Below, in pieces: positions 42,378-51,556 of a stretch of DNA of 64,000 bases. Under the pieces are notes generated by a model. It did no database searches. It was not told the origin of the DNA and saw only the letters and a list, made by a program, of their open reading frames with translations. The stretch's first letter is position 1. Each line of letters begins with the position of its first letter. This DNA is from Sphingomonas sp. (GTDB lineage Bacteria > Pseudomonadota > Alphaproteobacteria > Sphingomonadales > Sphingomonadaceae): positions 1 through 64,000 of the forward strand of contig NZ_JACCSU010000070.1 in NCBI RefSeq assembly GCF_013812825.1, read 5' to 3'. A program made the translations under genes and the position numbers.

Positions 42378-43898
42378 GTGAGCGACGGCGGACGGCCCCC
42401 TTCGATCCTGATCCTCGGCGGCGGCACCGCCGGCTGGATGGCCGCCAACCTGTTCCAGCACCGCTGGGGCACCCTGGGCACGCGCGTCGCGCTGGTCGAA
42501 TCGAGCGAAATCGGGATCATCGGCGTGGGTGAAGGGTCGACTCCGCAGTTGAAAGCCTTTTTCGACACGATCGGGATTTCCGAGCAGGAGTGGATGCCGC
42601 GGTGCAACGCGACCTACAAAGCCGGCATCCGCTTTATCGACTGGTCCGACCGGCCGGGGTTCGACCGCTACTTTCACCCGTTCCTGACCACGGCCGACGC
42701 GCACACCGCCAACAAGTTCTTCTACAACACGCGGGCGCGCCGCACCGGCCGCGACGTCTGGGCGCATCCCGACCGCTTCTTCCTCAACACAGCGCTCGCC
42801 CGGAAGCGCCTTGCGCCGCTCGCGCCGGCCGATGCCGCATTCCAGGCGAGCTATGGCTATCATTTCGATGCGGTGTTGCTCGGCCGATATCTCAAGGAAG
42901 TCGCGACCGGCCGCGGTGTCGAGCACGTCGACGCGAAAATTGCCTCGGTCGAGCTGGGCGAGAACGGCGACGCCATCGCCCTCGAAGCCGAGGACGGCCG
43001 CCGCTTCGAAGCCGAGTTTTTCGTCGATGCGAGCGGGTTTCGAGCGCTGATCATCGAGCAATCGCTCGGGGAGCCGCGTCGCTCGTTCGCCGACAATCTG
43101 TTCAACGACCGGGCGGTCGTCGCTCCGACTCCGCTGCCGGACGAAGGGCCCGGATGCTGCACCCTGGCGACAGCGAAAAGCGCCGGCTGGATCTGGCACA
43201 TCCCACTGACGAGCCGAATCGGCAATGGCTACGTCTATTCGTCGCGCTACATCGATCCCGACGAGGCCGCCGCCGAGCTTCGAGCGCACCTCGGGCTGGC
43301 GAATGACGCCGAGGTCCGCCACCTCGAGATGCGAGTTGGCCGGCTCGAGCGAAGCTGGGTCAGCAATTGCCTCGCGATCGGGCTCGCCCAGGGCTTTCTC
43401 GAGCCGCTCGAAGCGACCGCGCTGCACATCGTCCTGACGACGGTCGACGAGTTCATCGCCGAGGTCGATTCGCAAGGCATGGAGGAGGCGGCGCGCAGTC
43501 GCTTCAACGACGCCACGGCGCGGCGCTACGAAGGCATCCGCGATTACATCGTCTGCCACTATCGCACGCAGCTTCGCCGCGACACCGACTATTGGCGCGA
43601 CGCCGCAGCGATGACCGAACTGTCCGACAGCCTCAAGGGGATCATCAGCGCCTGGTTCAGCGGCGGCGAGCTTGACCGCGAAGTCGCCGAGCAGGACATC
43701 GGCGGCTATTACAGCGCCGTGTCGTGGCACTGCATGCTCGCCGGCTACGGCAATTTCCCGGATGCATCGAAGCTTCGCCCGCCGGGACCCGACATCGTCC
43801 CGGTCGACATGGACGAGATCGACCGCTTCATCGCCGAGTGCGCGAAGACCTTTCGGCCGCACTCCGAGGCGCTCGGAATGCTCGAGGACGCCGCGTGA
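42378..43898 (+). CDS. Tryptophan-halogenase-family flavoprotein 2
   Basis: A 506-residue second halogenase-like protein, clearly diverged from the one at 35.4 kb. It has the FAD motif ILILGGGTAGWMAANLF, the conserved Lys81 (NATYKAGIRF), WxWxIP from Trp271 (WIWHIP) and FLEPLEATALHI. All known catalytic signatures are kept, so it is not simply a dead copy. It starts with GTG 14 bp after the GH97 gene and overlaps the esterase gene by 4 bp. Confidence 0.9.
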   Translation: MSDGGRPPSILILGGGTAGWMAANLFQHRWGTLGTRVALVESSEIGIIGVGEGSTPQLKAFFDTIGISEQEWMPRCNATYKAGIRFIDWSDRPGFDRYFHPFLTTADAHTANKFFYNTRARRTGRDVWAHPDRFFLNTALARKRLAPLAPADAAFQASYGYHFDAVLLGRYLKEVATGRGVEHVDAKIASVELGENGDAIALEAEDGRRFEAEFFVDASGFRALIIEQSLGEPRRSFADNLFNDRAVVAPTPLPDEGPGCCTLATAKSAGWIWHIPLTSRIGNGYVYSSRYIDPDEAAAELRAHLGLANDAEVRHLEMRVGRLERSWVSNCLAIGLAQGFLEPLEATALHIVLTTVDEFIAEVDSQGMEEAARSRFNDATARRYEGIRDYIVCHYRTQLRRDTDYWRDAAAMTELSDSLKGIISAWFSGGELDREVAEQDIGGYYSAVSWHCMLAGYGNFPDASKLRPPGPDIVPVDMDEIDRFIAECAKTFRPHSEALGMLEDAA

Positions 43899-44833
43899 TC
43901 GCTCGGCTCGCGCTGTTCCTGGCGATGCTTCTGGCCGCTGTCCCCGCGGCGGCCGGCATTTCCACGGGCAAGCTCGACGATCTCGGCATCGTGCAGTCGC
44001 GCTACGCCGACCCGCGCAAGGTGACCGTGTGGCTGCCGGCCAGCTACCGGCCGGGCGGGCCTCGGCATTCGGTGCTCTACATGCACGACGGCCAGAATCT
44101 GTTCGATCCGGAAACCGGCTTTGGCGGGATGGAGTGGAAGATCGACGAAGTGCTCGGCCGGCTGATTGCCCAGAACAAGGTCCGTCCGACGATCGTCGTC
44201 GCGATCTGGAACACGCCCAAGCGCCTGCGCGAATATGTGCCGTCAAAGGCGTTCCGGCGTCTTCCGCCGGCGTACATGGAGCGGGTGCGCGGCCTCTACG
44301 GCGGCGACCCGTTGTCCGACGGCTACCTAAAGTTCATCGTCCGTGAGCTCAAGCCGCGCATCGACCGCGCTTACCAAGTGCGCACCGGCCGTTCCGACAC
44401 GGCGATCATGGGTTCGTCGATGGGAGCGTTGATCTCGCTTTACGCGATCAGCGAATATCCCCATGTCTTCGGCGGCGCGGGCATGGTCTCGACGCACTGG
44501 CCGCTGATGATCCCGCCGGAAGGCAAGACACTCAGCGACTCCGATTATGAGACGGTGTCCTCCGCGTTCGAGCGTTATCTGGCGCCGTCTCTGCCTTCGC
44601 CGCGCACCCACCGGCTGTACTTCGACCATGGCAGCGAAACCCTGGATGCGGTCTACGCCCGCTACCAGATGCGCATCGATCGAGTGGTCGCGAGGCGAGG
44701 CTACCGGCTGGGCCGCAACTGGATCAGCCGCAACTTCCCCGGCCAGGCGCACAACGAGATCAGCTGGGCCTCGCGCGTTGAAATCCCGCTGCGTTTCCTG
44801 CTGCCGCCGCGTAAGGGAGCGCATGGCCGATAA
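43895..44833 (+). CDS. Secreted alpha/beta-hydrolase (CE1/esterase-D-like)
   Basis: A 312-residue hydrolase with a signal peptide (MIARLALFLAMLLAAVPAAAG). The nucleophile elbow is GSSMGAL, and LYMHDGQNLFDPETGF is the oxyanion-region signature of this esterase group. Related enzymes remove acyl groups from sugars or hydrolyse siderophore esters. Here a carbohydrate esterase acting on substituted glucans is plausible. The GTG start overlaps the halogenase stop, and its 3' end overlaps zwf by 11 bp. Confidence 0.87.
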   Translation: MIARLALFLAMLLAAVPAAAGISTGKLDDLGIVQSRYADPRKVTVWLPASYRPGGPRHSVLYMHDGQNLFDPETGFGGMEWKIDEVLGRLIAQNKVRPTIVVAIWNTPKRLREYVPSKAFRRLPPAYMERVRGLYGGDPLSDGYLKFIVRELKPRIDRAYQVRTGRSDTAIMGSSMGALISLYAISEYPHVFGGAGMVSTHWPLMIPPEGKTLSDSDYETVSSAFERYLAPSLPSPRTHRLYFDHGSETLDAVYARYQMRIDRVVARRGYRLGRNWISRNFPGQAHNEISWASRVEIPLRFLLPPRKGAHGR

Positions 44834-46280
44834 GGTTTCCGCACTGCTGCTGTTCGGAGCGACGGGCGATTTGGCCCGGCGGATGCTGCTTCCGTCGCTG
44901 TACGGGCTCGACGCCGACGGGCTGCTGCCCGACGATCTGACGATCATCGGCACCGCTCGAAGCGAGCTCGACGACGACGGCTACCGCGACAAGGCCAAGC
45001 AGGCGCTCGACGAGCACCTCGCCGCCGGCTTCTACGATCCCGAAATCGGTGAGCGCTTCCTCAAGCGGCTTGCCTACGTGCCGCTCGACATCGCCGACGA
45101 GGCGGGTTTTCAGCGTCTCGCCGAAGCCGTCGGCGACCCGGCGCGCGGGCTGGCGATCTTCCTGTCGACGGCGCCATCCTTGTTCAAGCCGACCATCGAC
45201 GGGCTGGCCGCGGTCGGGCTCGCCTGCCCGACGGTTCGGATGGCGCTGGAAAAACCGCTGGGCTCGGACTTGAAGTCGAGCCGGGAAATCAACGATTCGG
45301 TCGCAGCGGCCTTCCCCGAGGAGCGCACCTTCCGGATCGACCATTATCTCGGCAAGGAAACCGTCCAGAATCTGCTCGCTCTGCGCTTCGCCAATTCGCT
45401 GTTCGAGCCGCTGTGGAACAGCACCCATATCGACCATGTCCAGATCAGCGTCGCCGAGACGGTCGGGATCGAGGGCCGCGGCGATTATTACGACGGCGCC
45501 GGGGCGCTCCGCGACATGGTCCAGAATCACATGCTGCAGCTGCTGGCGCTGGTCGCGATGGAGCCGCCGACCAATTTCGACGCGACGGCTGTCCGGGACG
45601 AGAAGGTCAAGGTCCTGCGTTCGCTTCGGCGGCCGACCAGCGAAACCATCGCCGCCCACATTGTCACCGGCCAGTACGGCCGCGGCGCGATCGATGGGCA
45701 GACGATGCCCGGCTATGTCGAGGAGCTCGGCCGCGACAGCTCGACCGAGACGTTCATCGCCTTGAAGGCCTATGTCGACAACTGGCGGTGGAAGGGAGTG
45801 CCCTTCTACCTGCGCACCGGCAAGCGCCTGCCCGAGCGGCAGACCGAGATCTTCATCCAGTTCAACGGCGTCCCCTATTCGATCTTCGCCGCCCGCGGCG
45901 CGGCCACCGTTCCCAACAAGCTTGTCATCGGGCTTCAGCCGGAAGAAACCATCCGCTTGCTGGTGATGGCCAAGACTCCGGGCCTCGACCGCCACGGGAT
46001 CCGCCTTCGCGAAGTGCCGCTCGACCTCGGGCTGGCCAACGCGTTCGCCGACCAGCGCCGGCGGATCGCCTACGAGCGACTGCTGCTTGACCTCATCGAG
46101 GGCGACCCCACCTTGTTCGTTCGCCGCGACGAGGTCGAGGCGCAATGGGAATGGATCGACGCCATCCGCGCCGGCTGGTCCGAGGCCGGAGTTGCGCCTC
46201 GGCCGTATGCGGCGGGAACCTGGGGACCTTCGGCCGCAATTGCGCTGACCGAGCGCGACGGCGTCAGCTGGCACGAGTAA
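44823..46280 (+). CDS. Glucose-6-phosphate 1-dehydrogenase
   Basis: Zwf oxidises glucose 6-phosphate to 6-phosphogluconolactone, entering the Entner-Doudoroff pathway. The 485-residue protein has [18 protein letters not shown] (NADP-binding) and the active-site motif RIDHYLGKE (residues 171-179). It overlaps the secreted esterase gene and precedes edd by 31 bp. Confidence 0.96.
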   Translation: MADKVSALLLFGATGDLARRMLLPSLYGLDADGLLPDDLTIIGTARSELDDDGYRDKAKQALDEHLAAGFYDPEIGERFLKRLAYVPLDIADEAGFQRLAEAVGDPARGLAIFLSTAPSLFKPTIDGLAAVGLACPTVRMALEKPLGSDLKSSREINDSVAAAFPEERTFRIDHYLGKETVQNLLALRFANSLFEPLWNSTHIDHVQISVAETVGIEGRGDYYDGAGALRDMVQNHMLQLLALVAMEPPTNFDATAVRDEKVKVLRSLRRPTSETIAAHIVTGQYGRGAIDGQTMPGYVEELGRDSSTETFIALKAYVDNWRWKGVPFYLRTGKRLPERQTEIFIQFNGVPYSIFAARGAATVPNKLVIGLQPEETIRLLVMAKTPGLDRHGIRLREVPLDLGLANAFADQRRRIAYERLLLDLIEGDPTLFVRRDEVEAQWEWIDAIRAGWSEAGVAPRPYAAGTWGPSAAIALTERDGVSWHE

Positions 46281-46311
46281 GCGGCACGGGCGTATCGCAG
46301 GAGTTGGGAAA

Positions 46312-48126
46312 ATGACGCTCAATGCAACCGTGGCCCGGGTCACCGACCGGATCATCGAGCGATCGAAACCGAAGCGTCGGCGCTACCTCGAGCTGATCGC
46401 CGAGCAGAAGGAGCGGGGCATCGGCCGGCCGCGCATGTCGTGCGGCAATTTCGCCCATGGCTTCGCCGCCGCCGGCGACGACAAGGACCGCATCAAAACG
46501 ATGAGCGGCCCCAATATCGGCATCGTCTCCGCCTACAACGACATGCTCTCGGCGCACCAGCCGTACGGACGCTACCCCGAGCAGATCAAGATTTTCGCCC
46601 GCGAGGCCGGGGCAACCGCCCAGGTCGCCGGCGGCGTTCCGGCGATGTGCGACGGGGTCACCCAGGGCCAGCCGGGCATGGACCTGTCGCTGTTCAGCCG
46701 CGACGTGATCGCGATGGGGACGGCGGTCGCGCTGAGCCACGGAATGTTCGACGCCGCGGCGCTGCTTGGCATCTGCGACAAGATCGTCCCGGGGCTGCTG
46801 ATCGGGGCGCTCCGGTTCGGGCATTTGCCGGCGCTTCTGATTCCCGGCGGGCCGATGCCGTCGGGCTTGCCGAACAAGGAAAAGCAGCGCGTCCGGCAGC
46901 TGTTCGCCGAAGGCAAGGCGAGCCGCGACGAGCTGCTCGAGGCGGAGTCGAAGTCGTACCACAGCCCTGGCACCTGCACCTTCTACGGCACCGCCAATTC
47001 CAACCAGATGATGATGGAGCTGATGGGGCTTCACATCCCCAACGCGGCGTTCGTCAACCCGCAGGACCCGTTGCGCCAGGCGCTGACCCGGGCCGCCGTC
47101 CACCGGCTGGCCGAGCTGGGCCGCGACGGCGCTCGGCCGCTGGGCGAGGTGGTCGACGAGAAAGCCGTCGTCAACGCGATGGTCGGGCTTCTGGCGACCG
47201 GCGGCTCGACCAACCACGCGATCCATTTGCCGGCGATCGCCCGGGCGGCGGGCATCAGCGTCGACTGGGAGGATTTCGCGATGTTGTCGTCGCAAGTGCC
47301 GCTGATCGCGCGCATCTACCCCAACGGCGCTCGCGATGTGAACGACTTCCACTCCGCGGGCGGAATGGCGTTCGTCGCCTCGACCCTGCTGTCCCAGGGC
47401 CTGATCCACGCCGACACCCTGACCGCGGGCGCCGACGATTTCAGCGCCTACACCGCCAACCCGGTGATCGAAGGCAACGCATTGGCGTGGAAGCCCGCCG
47501 GTGACAGCCTCGACCTCGACATGCTGCGCCCGGTTTCCGACCCGTTCCTGCCCGATGGCGGAATGAAGCTGGTCGCGGGCAACCTGGGCCGGGCGATCTT
47601 CAAGACCAGCTCGGTCGAGGCCGACCGCTGGACGATCGAGGCGCCGGCGCGCTGCTTTTCCGATCAGAACGAGGTGCTCGAGGCGTTCAAGGCCGGCGAG
47701 CTCGACCGTGACATGGCGGTCGTGGTCCGCTTCCAGGGCCCGCGCTCGAACGGCATGCCCGAGCTGCACAAGCTGACCCCGGCGCTCGGCGTCGCCCAGG
47801 ACCGCGGCCACCGGGTCGCGCTGATCACCGACGGGCGCATGTCCGGCGCCAGCGGCAAGGTTCCCGCGGCGATCCACGTCTCGCCCGAAGCGCTGCCCGA
47901 CGGGCCGCTGGCGAGGATCCGGGACGGCGACCTGATCCGGCTGTGCGGACACGACGGACGGCTGGAAGCGGTCGGAGTGGATATCGCCGCGCGCGAACCG
48001 GCGCCGGCGCCGGCGCCGCCGCTCGGCACCGGGCGCGAGCTGTTCGCTCTGATGCGCCGCTATTGCAACGACGCCGAGGCCGGCGGCTCCGCGATGCTCG
48101 CGGAAATGGACCTCGAACTCGCATGA
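46312..48126 (+). CDS. Phosphogluconate dehydratase Edd
   Basis: Edd dehydrates 6-phosphogluconate to KDPG with an iron-sulfur cluster. The 604-residue protein has the IlvD/Edd family motifs [38 protein letters not shown] and [17 protein letters not shown], with cluster cysteines in MCDGVTQG and [11 protein letters not shown]. The length is normal. Its stop overlaps the glk start (ATGA). Confidence 0.96.
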   Translation: MTLNATVARVTDRIIERSKPKRRRYLELIAEQKERGIGRPRMSCGNFAHGFAAAGDDKDRIKTMSGPNIGIVSAYNDMLSAHQPYGRYPEQIKIFAREAGATAQVAGGVPAMCDGVTQGQPGMDLSLFSRDVIAMGTAVALSHGMFDAAALLGICDKIVPGLLIGALRFGHLPALLIPGGPMPSGLPNKEKQRVRQLFAEGKASRDELLEAESKSYHSPGTCTFYGTANSNQMMMELMGLHIPNAAFVNPQDPLRQALTRAAVHRLAELGRDGARPLGEVVDEKAVVNAMVGLLATGGSTNHAIHLPAIARAAGISVDWEDFAMLSSQVPLIARIYPNGARDVNDFHSAGGMAFVASTLLSQGLIHADTLTAGADDFSAYTANPVIEGNALAWKPAGDSLDLDMLRPVSDPFLPDGGMKLVAGNLGRAIFKTSSVEADRWTIEAPARCFSDQNEVLEAFKAGELDRDMAVVVRFQGPRSNGMPELHKLTPALGVAQDRGHRVALITDGRMSGASGKVPAAIHVSPEALPDGPLARIRDGDLIRLCGHDGRLEAVGVDIAAREPAPAPAPPLGTGRELFALMRRYCNDAEAGGSAMLAEMDLELA

Positions 48127-49094
48127 GCCGGACCATTGCCGTCGCCGACATCGGCGGCACCCACGCGCGGTTCGCGCTGGCCCAAATCGATTCAGGCCAC
48201 GTCGTCGCACTGGGCGAGCCGGTGACCCTGAAGACCGCCGAGCATGCGAGCTTCCGAACCGCCTGGGAGGAGTTCGGGCGGCAGGCGGACGGCGATCTGC
48301 CCGACGCGCTCGGAATGGCGTTCGCCGGGCCGGTCGGCGGCGAGCTCTTAAAGCTGACCAACAACCCGTGGGTGATCCGCCCGGCGCTGATGGAGGAAAA
48401 GCTCGGGGTCACGCGGCACCTCATCGTCAACGATTTCGGTGCGATCGCCCACGCGGTGGCTGAATTCGGCGCCGAGCATTTTCTCCATGTCTGCGGACCG
48501 GATCTGGAGCTGCCGCGCGAAGGCGTGACGACCATCGTCGGACCCGGCACGGGCCTGGGGGTCGCGCAATTGCTGATCGACGGCGAGCACCGCCACGTGA
48601 TCGAGACCGAGGGCGGCCATGTCGATTTTGCTCCGCTCGACAGCCTCGAAGACCAGATCCTCGCCCATTTGCGGCGCAGCTTTCGCCGAGTCTCGGTCGA
48701 GCGGATCGCCAGCGGCTCGGGCCTCGTAAACACCTACACCGCGCTGGCCGCGATCGAGGGCCGGGCGGTGACCCCGCCCGAGGACAAGGCGCTGTGGAGC
48801 GCCGCGCTCGAGGGCAGCGATGCGCTCGCCTCGGCGGCGCTCGACCGCTTCTGCCTGGCACTGGGAGCGGTGGCCGGCGACCTTGCGCTGGCCCACGGCG
48901 CCAACGGAGTCGTCATTGCCGGTGGCCTCGGCTACCGGCTCCGCGACCATCTCCACAAATCGGGCTTCGACGACCGCTTCATCGCCAAAGGCCGCTTCGA
49001 GCGGCGCATGGAGGCGATTCCGGTCAAGCTCGTTACGCATCCGCAGCCCGGGCTGTTCGGCGCAGCGGCAGCCTTCGCCCAGGCCTATCGGTGA
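48123..49094 (+). CDS. Glucokinase
   Basis: A 323-residue proteobacterial Glk that phosphorylates glucose with ATP. Signatures are [30 protein letters not shown], the [11 protein letters not shown] segment and [11 protein letters not shown]. It gives the operon its entry step for free glucose released by the glucosidases. It overlaps both edd and eda by 4 bp. Confidence 0.95.
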   Translation: MSRTIAVADIGGTHARFALAQIDSGHVVALGEPVTLKTAEHASFRTAWEEFGRQADGDLPDALGMAFAGPVGGELLKLTNNPWVIRPALMEEKLGVTRHLIVNDFGAIAHAVAEFGAEHFLHVCGPDLELPREGVTTIVGPGTGLGVAQLLIDGEHRHVIETEGGHVDFAPLDSLEDQILAHLRRSFRRVSVERIASGSGLVNTYTALAAIEGRAVTPPEDKALWSAALEGSDALASAALDRFCLALGAVAGDLALAHGANGVVIAGGLGYRLRDHLHKSGFDDRFIAKGRFERRMEAIPVKLVTHPQPGLFGAAAAFAQAYR

Positions 49095-49702
49095 CCATCG
49101 ACGAGATCATGCGCAAAGCGCCGGTGATCCCGGTGCTGGTGCTCGACGGCTCGCTCGACCCGGCCACCCTGGCGGAAACGCTGGTCGAGGCCGGCCTTCC
49201 GGTAATCGAGGTGACCTTGCGAACCCCGCACGCACTGGATGCGATCCGGGTCATGGCCGGCGTTTCGGGTGTGATCGTCGGTGCCGGGACCGTTCTCAAT
49301 GCGGGCCAGCTGGTCGCCGCTGCGGAGGCGGGTGCCCGCTTCATCGTTTCGCCGGGCCTGACCGAGCCGCTGGCCGACGAAGCGATCTCGAGCGGCGTGC
49401 CGTTCCTGCCCGGGGTGGCGAGTGCCGGCGACATCATGCGCGGGCTCGACCTCGGGCTCGACCGCTTCAAGTTCTTTCCGGCGGCAAGCTCGGGCGGAAT
49501 CCCGGCGCTGAAGGCGCTCGCCGGGCCGTTCGGCGACGTGCGCTTCTGCCCGACCGGGGGAATCACGTCCGAAAGCGCGGGCGACTGGCTGGCGCTCGAG
49601 GCGGTGCACTGCGTCGGCGGCAGCTGGCTGGTCGGCCGCGGTGAGACGGACCTATTGGCCGTCGCCGAGCGCGCCCGCCAAGCCGCGGCGCTTGCCTCTT
49701 AG
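49091..49702 (+). CDS. KDPG aldolase Eda
   Basis: Eda cleaves 2-keto-3-deoxy-6-phosphogluconate into pyruvate and glyceraldehyde 3-phosphate. The 203-residue protein has the catalytic glutamate in GLPVIEVTLRTP and the Schiff-base lysine Lys127 in DRFKFFPA. The GTG start overlaps the glk stop. It ends the sugar operon, 13 bp before an oppositely oriented tRNA gene. Confidence 0.95.
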   Translation: MTIDEIMRKAPVIPVLVLDGSLDPATLAETLVEAGLPVIEVTLRTPHALDAIRVMAGVSGVIVGAGTVLNAGQLVAAAEAGARFIVSPGLTEPLADEAISSGVPFLPGVASAGDIMRGLDLGLDRFKFFPAASSGGIPALKALAGPFGDVRFCPTGGITSESAGDWLALEAVHCVGGSWLVGRGETDLLAVAERARQAAALAS

Positions 49703-49715
49703 TAGCGCCGGGCGC

Positions 49716-49792
49716 TGGCCCGCTCCGAGGGGCTCGAACCCCCAACCTCCGGGTTCGAAGCCCGGCGCTCTATCCAGTTGAGCTAGGAGCGG
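49716..49792 (-). tRNA. tRNA-Arg (TCG anticodon)
   Basis: A 77-base gene with encoded CCA. The acceptor stem pairs CCGCTCC with GGAGCGG. The anticodon arm is CCGGG, loop CTTCGAA, CCCGG, giving anticodon TCG. The T-arm has GGTTCGA. D-arm TAGCTCAACTGGATAGAGC is standard. Confidence 0.95.
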
Positions 49793-49838
49793 AACAAGCT
49801 CGGCAGTGGCCTCCGCGGGGGCGGCCAGCGTGGACGGA

Positions 49839-49914
49839 TGGTGGAGCCGAGGGGGATCGAACCCCTGACCTTCGCAATGCCATTGCGACGCTCTCCCAGC
49901 TGAGCTACGGCCCC
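49839..49914 (-). tRNA. tRNA-Ala (GGC anticodon)
   Basis: A 76-base gene with encoded CCA. The acceptor stem GGGGCCG pairs with CGGCTCC and includes the G3-U70 wobble that identifies alanine tRNAs. The anticodon loop ATGGCAT gives GGC. It lies 46 bp from tRNA-Arg in the same orientation and may share its transcript. Confidence 0.96.
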
Positions 49915-49998
49915 GTCCGACAAGCGCTTTTAGGCGAACTTGTCTCTCCTGAAAACTTGAAAATCGAGCGCCTGTGCAGCGCTCCCGACCGCTGGAGC

Positions 49999-50319
49999 CT
50001 AGCTTTCGTCTTCCTTGGCCTCGGTTTCGACTCCGAGATCGTCGTCGCCGGTGGTGAGGTCGACCTCGTCGTCGGCCGACGGCTCCTCGTCCTCGTCGAT
50101 CGCCAGATCCTCGGCTTCGAGATCGGTCTCGGCAACGGGCTCCTTGGCGACCGGAGCGGCCGGCTCGAACGGCAGCGGCTGCTTGGACTTGAGGATCGGC
50201 TCGGGCACCCATTCATTGCCGCATTCGATGCAATGGACCGGATCGTCCTTGCCGAGATCGTAGAAGCGGGTCGAGCACTTGGGGCAAGTGCGCTTGGCGC
50301 CCCATTCGGGCTTCACCAT
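49999..50319 (-). CDS. FYDLN acid-domain protein (TIGR02300 family)
   Basis: A 106-residue protein with the conserved N-terminus MVKPEWGAKRTCPKCSTRFYD, a zinc-ribbon-like pair of Cys motifs (CPKC, CIEC) and a long acidic C-terminal tail rich in Asp and Glu. The function is unknown; it is found mainly in Alphaproteobacteria, often near tRNA or cmk genes as here. The ATG at 50319 gives the family N-terminus. It is divergent from cmk. Confidence 0.92.
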   Translation of the reverse strand: MVKPEWGAKRTCPKCSTRFYDLGKDDPVHCIECGNEWVPEPILKSKQPLPFEPAAPVAKEPVAETDLEAEDLAIDEDEEPSADDEVDLTTGDDDLGVETEAKEDES

Positions 50320-50455
50320 GGTGAGTTTCACTCCAGTTTCGGGTTCGGTCCGGAAGGCCTGAAGGGAAGCCCGGCACCGTGCGGCGGGCGCCTTGCCATA
50401 GGCTTGGAGCCCTGTCAAAGCGCGGTGCTTGAACGAGCACTACGACAACGAGAAC

Positions 50456-51115
50456 GTGGCTGCGGAGCGGATTCTGATCGCTGTCGACGGACCCGCGGCG
50501 AGCGGCAAGGGGACCATCGCCCGGGCGCTCGCCAGCCACTTCAAGCTGCCGCACATGGACACCGGAATGCTCTACCGAGCGGTGGCCCTGAACCTGTGGC
50601 GCTGGGGCGGCGACCCTTCGAGCGAGTTCGAAGCGCTGCGGGGGTGCGACGTCGCCGCGGTCGACCCGGCGGACGCGGAATTGCGCAGCGAAGCGGTGTC
50701 GAGCATCGCCTCGCGGATTTCGGCCTACCCGTCGGTCCGCGCCGCGCTGCTCGACCGCCAGCGGCAGTTCGCCGGCCAGCCGGGCGGGGCGGTGCTCGAC
50801 GGCCGGGACATCGGCACGGTGGTCGCTCCGGAAGCCGACGCCAAGCTGTTCGTCACCGCCGCGGCCGAGGTGCGGGCCCAACGGCGCGTCCGCGAGTTGC
50901 TCGAGCGCGGGCTGCCCGCCCATTACGAGGACGTGCTGACCGACATCCGGGCCCGCGACGAGCGCGACACGAACCGCCAGATCAGCCCGCTCGCCCAGGC
51001 GCACGACGCCGACTTGCTCGACACCAGCGGGCTCGACATCGATCAGGCGATCGCCGAGGCGATCCGGCTGGTCGAGCGGCGCCTGGCGGCGCGCTTGTCC
51101 ACCCAACAAACGTAA
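50456..51115 (+). CDS. Cytidylate kinase
   Basis: Cmk phosphorylates CMP and dCMP. The protein of about 219 residues has the P-loop VDGPAASGKGTIARALA, the CMP-binding MDTGMLYRAVAL and VLDGRDIGTVV. The start is uncertain: a GTG at 50456 gives a family-like N-terminus, while a TTG at 50429 would add nine residues. In most alphaproteobacteria rpsA follows directly; here rpsA is 6.5 kb away. Confidence 0.93.
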   Translation: MAAERILIAVDGPAASGKGTIARALASHFKLPHMDTGMLYRAVALNLWRWGGDPSSEFEALRGCDVAAVDPADAELRSEAVSSIASRISAYPSVRAALLDRQRQFAGQPGGAVLDGRDIGTVVAPEADAKLFVTAAAEVRAQRRVRELLERGLPAHYEDVLTDIRARDERDTNRQISPLAQAHDADLLDTSGLDIDQAIAEAIRLVERRLAARLSTQQT

Positions 51116-51187
51116 ATTTAACAACTGTCGGCCCGCGGACTCGGGGAACGCCGGGATTTCGGCTATCGAACGGCTCGGGGGTGGGGC

Positions 51188-51376
51188 ATGCCCGAGTACA
51201 AGCTTTACTGTCTCGACGGGGCGAAGCGGATCGCCCGCGCCGCCGACGTGCTTCGAGCTGAGAGCGACGAGCAGGCGGTCGCGGCCGCCCGCGGCCTCGG
51301 CAGAGCGAGCGCATGCGAGATCTGGCAGGGGCGGCGGCTCGTCGCGACGATCCCGAGCGCCAAGCCGAGCAAATGA
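51188..51376 (+). CDS. Small hypothetical protein
   Basis: A 62-residue protein, MPEYKLYCLDGAKRIARAAD followed by an Asp/Glu-rich helix (ESDEQAVAAARGL) and CEIWQGRRLVATI. I associate this pattern with short sphingomonad proteins of unknown function. A GGGG-rich stretch precedes the ATG. A shortened relative lies at 55385-55543. Confidence 0.7.
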   Translation: MPEYKLYCLDGAKRIARAADVLRAESDEQAVAAARGLGRASACEIWQGRRLVATIPSAKPSK

Positions 51377-51385
51377 AGCGCTCGC

Positions 51386-51478
51386 TCAGGGCTTGCGACG
51401 AACCGCCCAGATCAGCGTCGACAGGCTGGTGATGAACGCGGCAAGCCCGACCAGAACGGGCGCATCGATAACAAGCAT
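51386..51478 (-). CDS. 30-residue single-helix membrane microprotein
   Basis: A tiny frame with start and stop codons and a GGAG ribosome site 9-10 bases upstream. The product begins MLVIDAPVLVGLAAFITSLS, continues as one hydrophobic helix and ends in a basic VRRKP tail, an arrangement typical of small inner-membrane proteins oriented with the C-terminus inside. No family is assigned. It lies between the small protein gene and the frameshifted L,D-transpeptidase. Confidence 0.55.
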   Translation of the reverse strand: MLVIDAPVLVGLAAFITSLSTLIWAVRRKP

Positions 51479-51556
51479 AGGGGCGACTCCGTAGGAGCCT
51501 TGTTCCCTATTTGTTTCCTATCCGCAATAGGCAGATGCCTATCCTAGATTGCATTC

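Noticed and set aside
49716-49914. tRNA genes as an integration site for the 51-57 kb accessory stretch
   Set aside because: No integrase gene and no repeated tRNA 3' end were found, and cmk lies between the tRNAs and the accessory genes.
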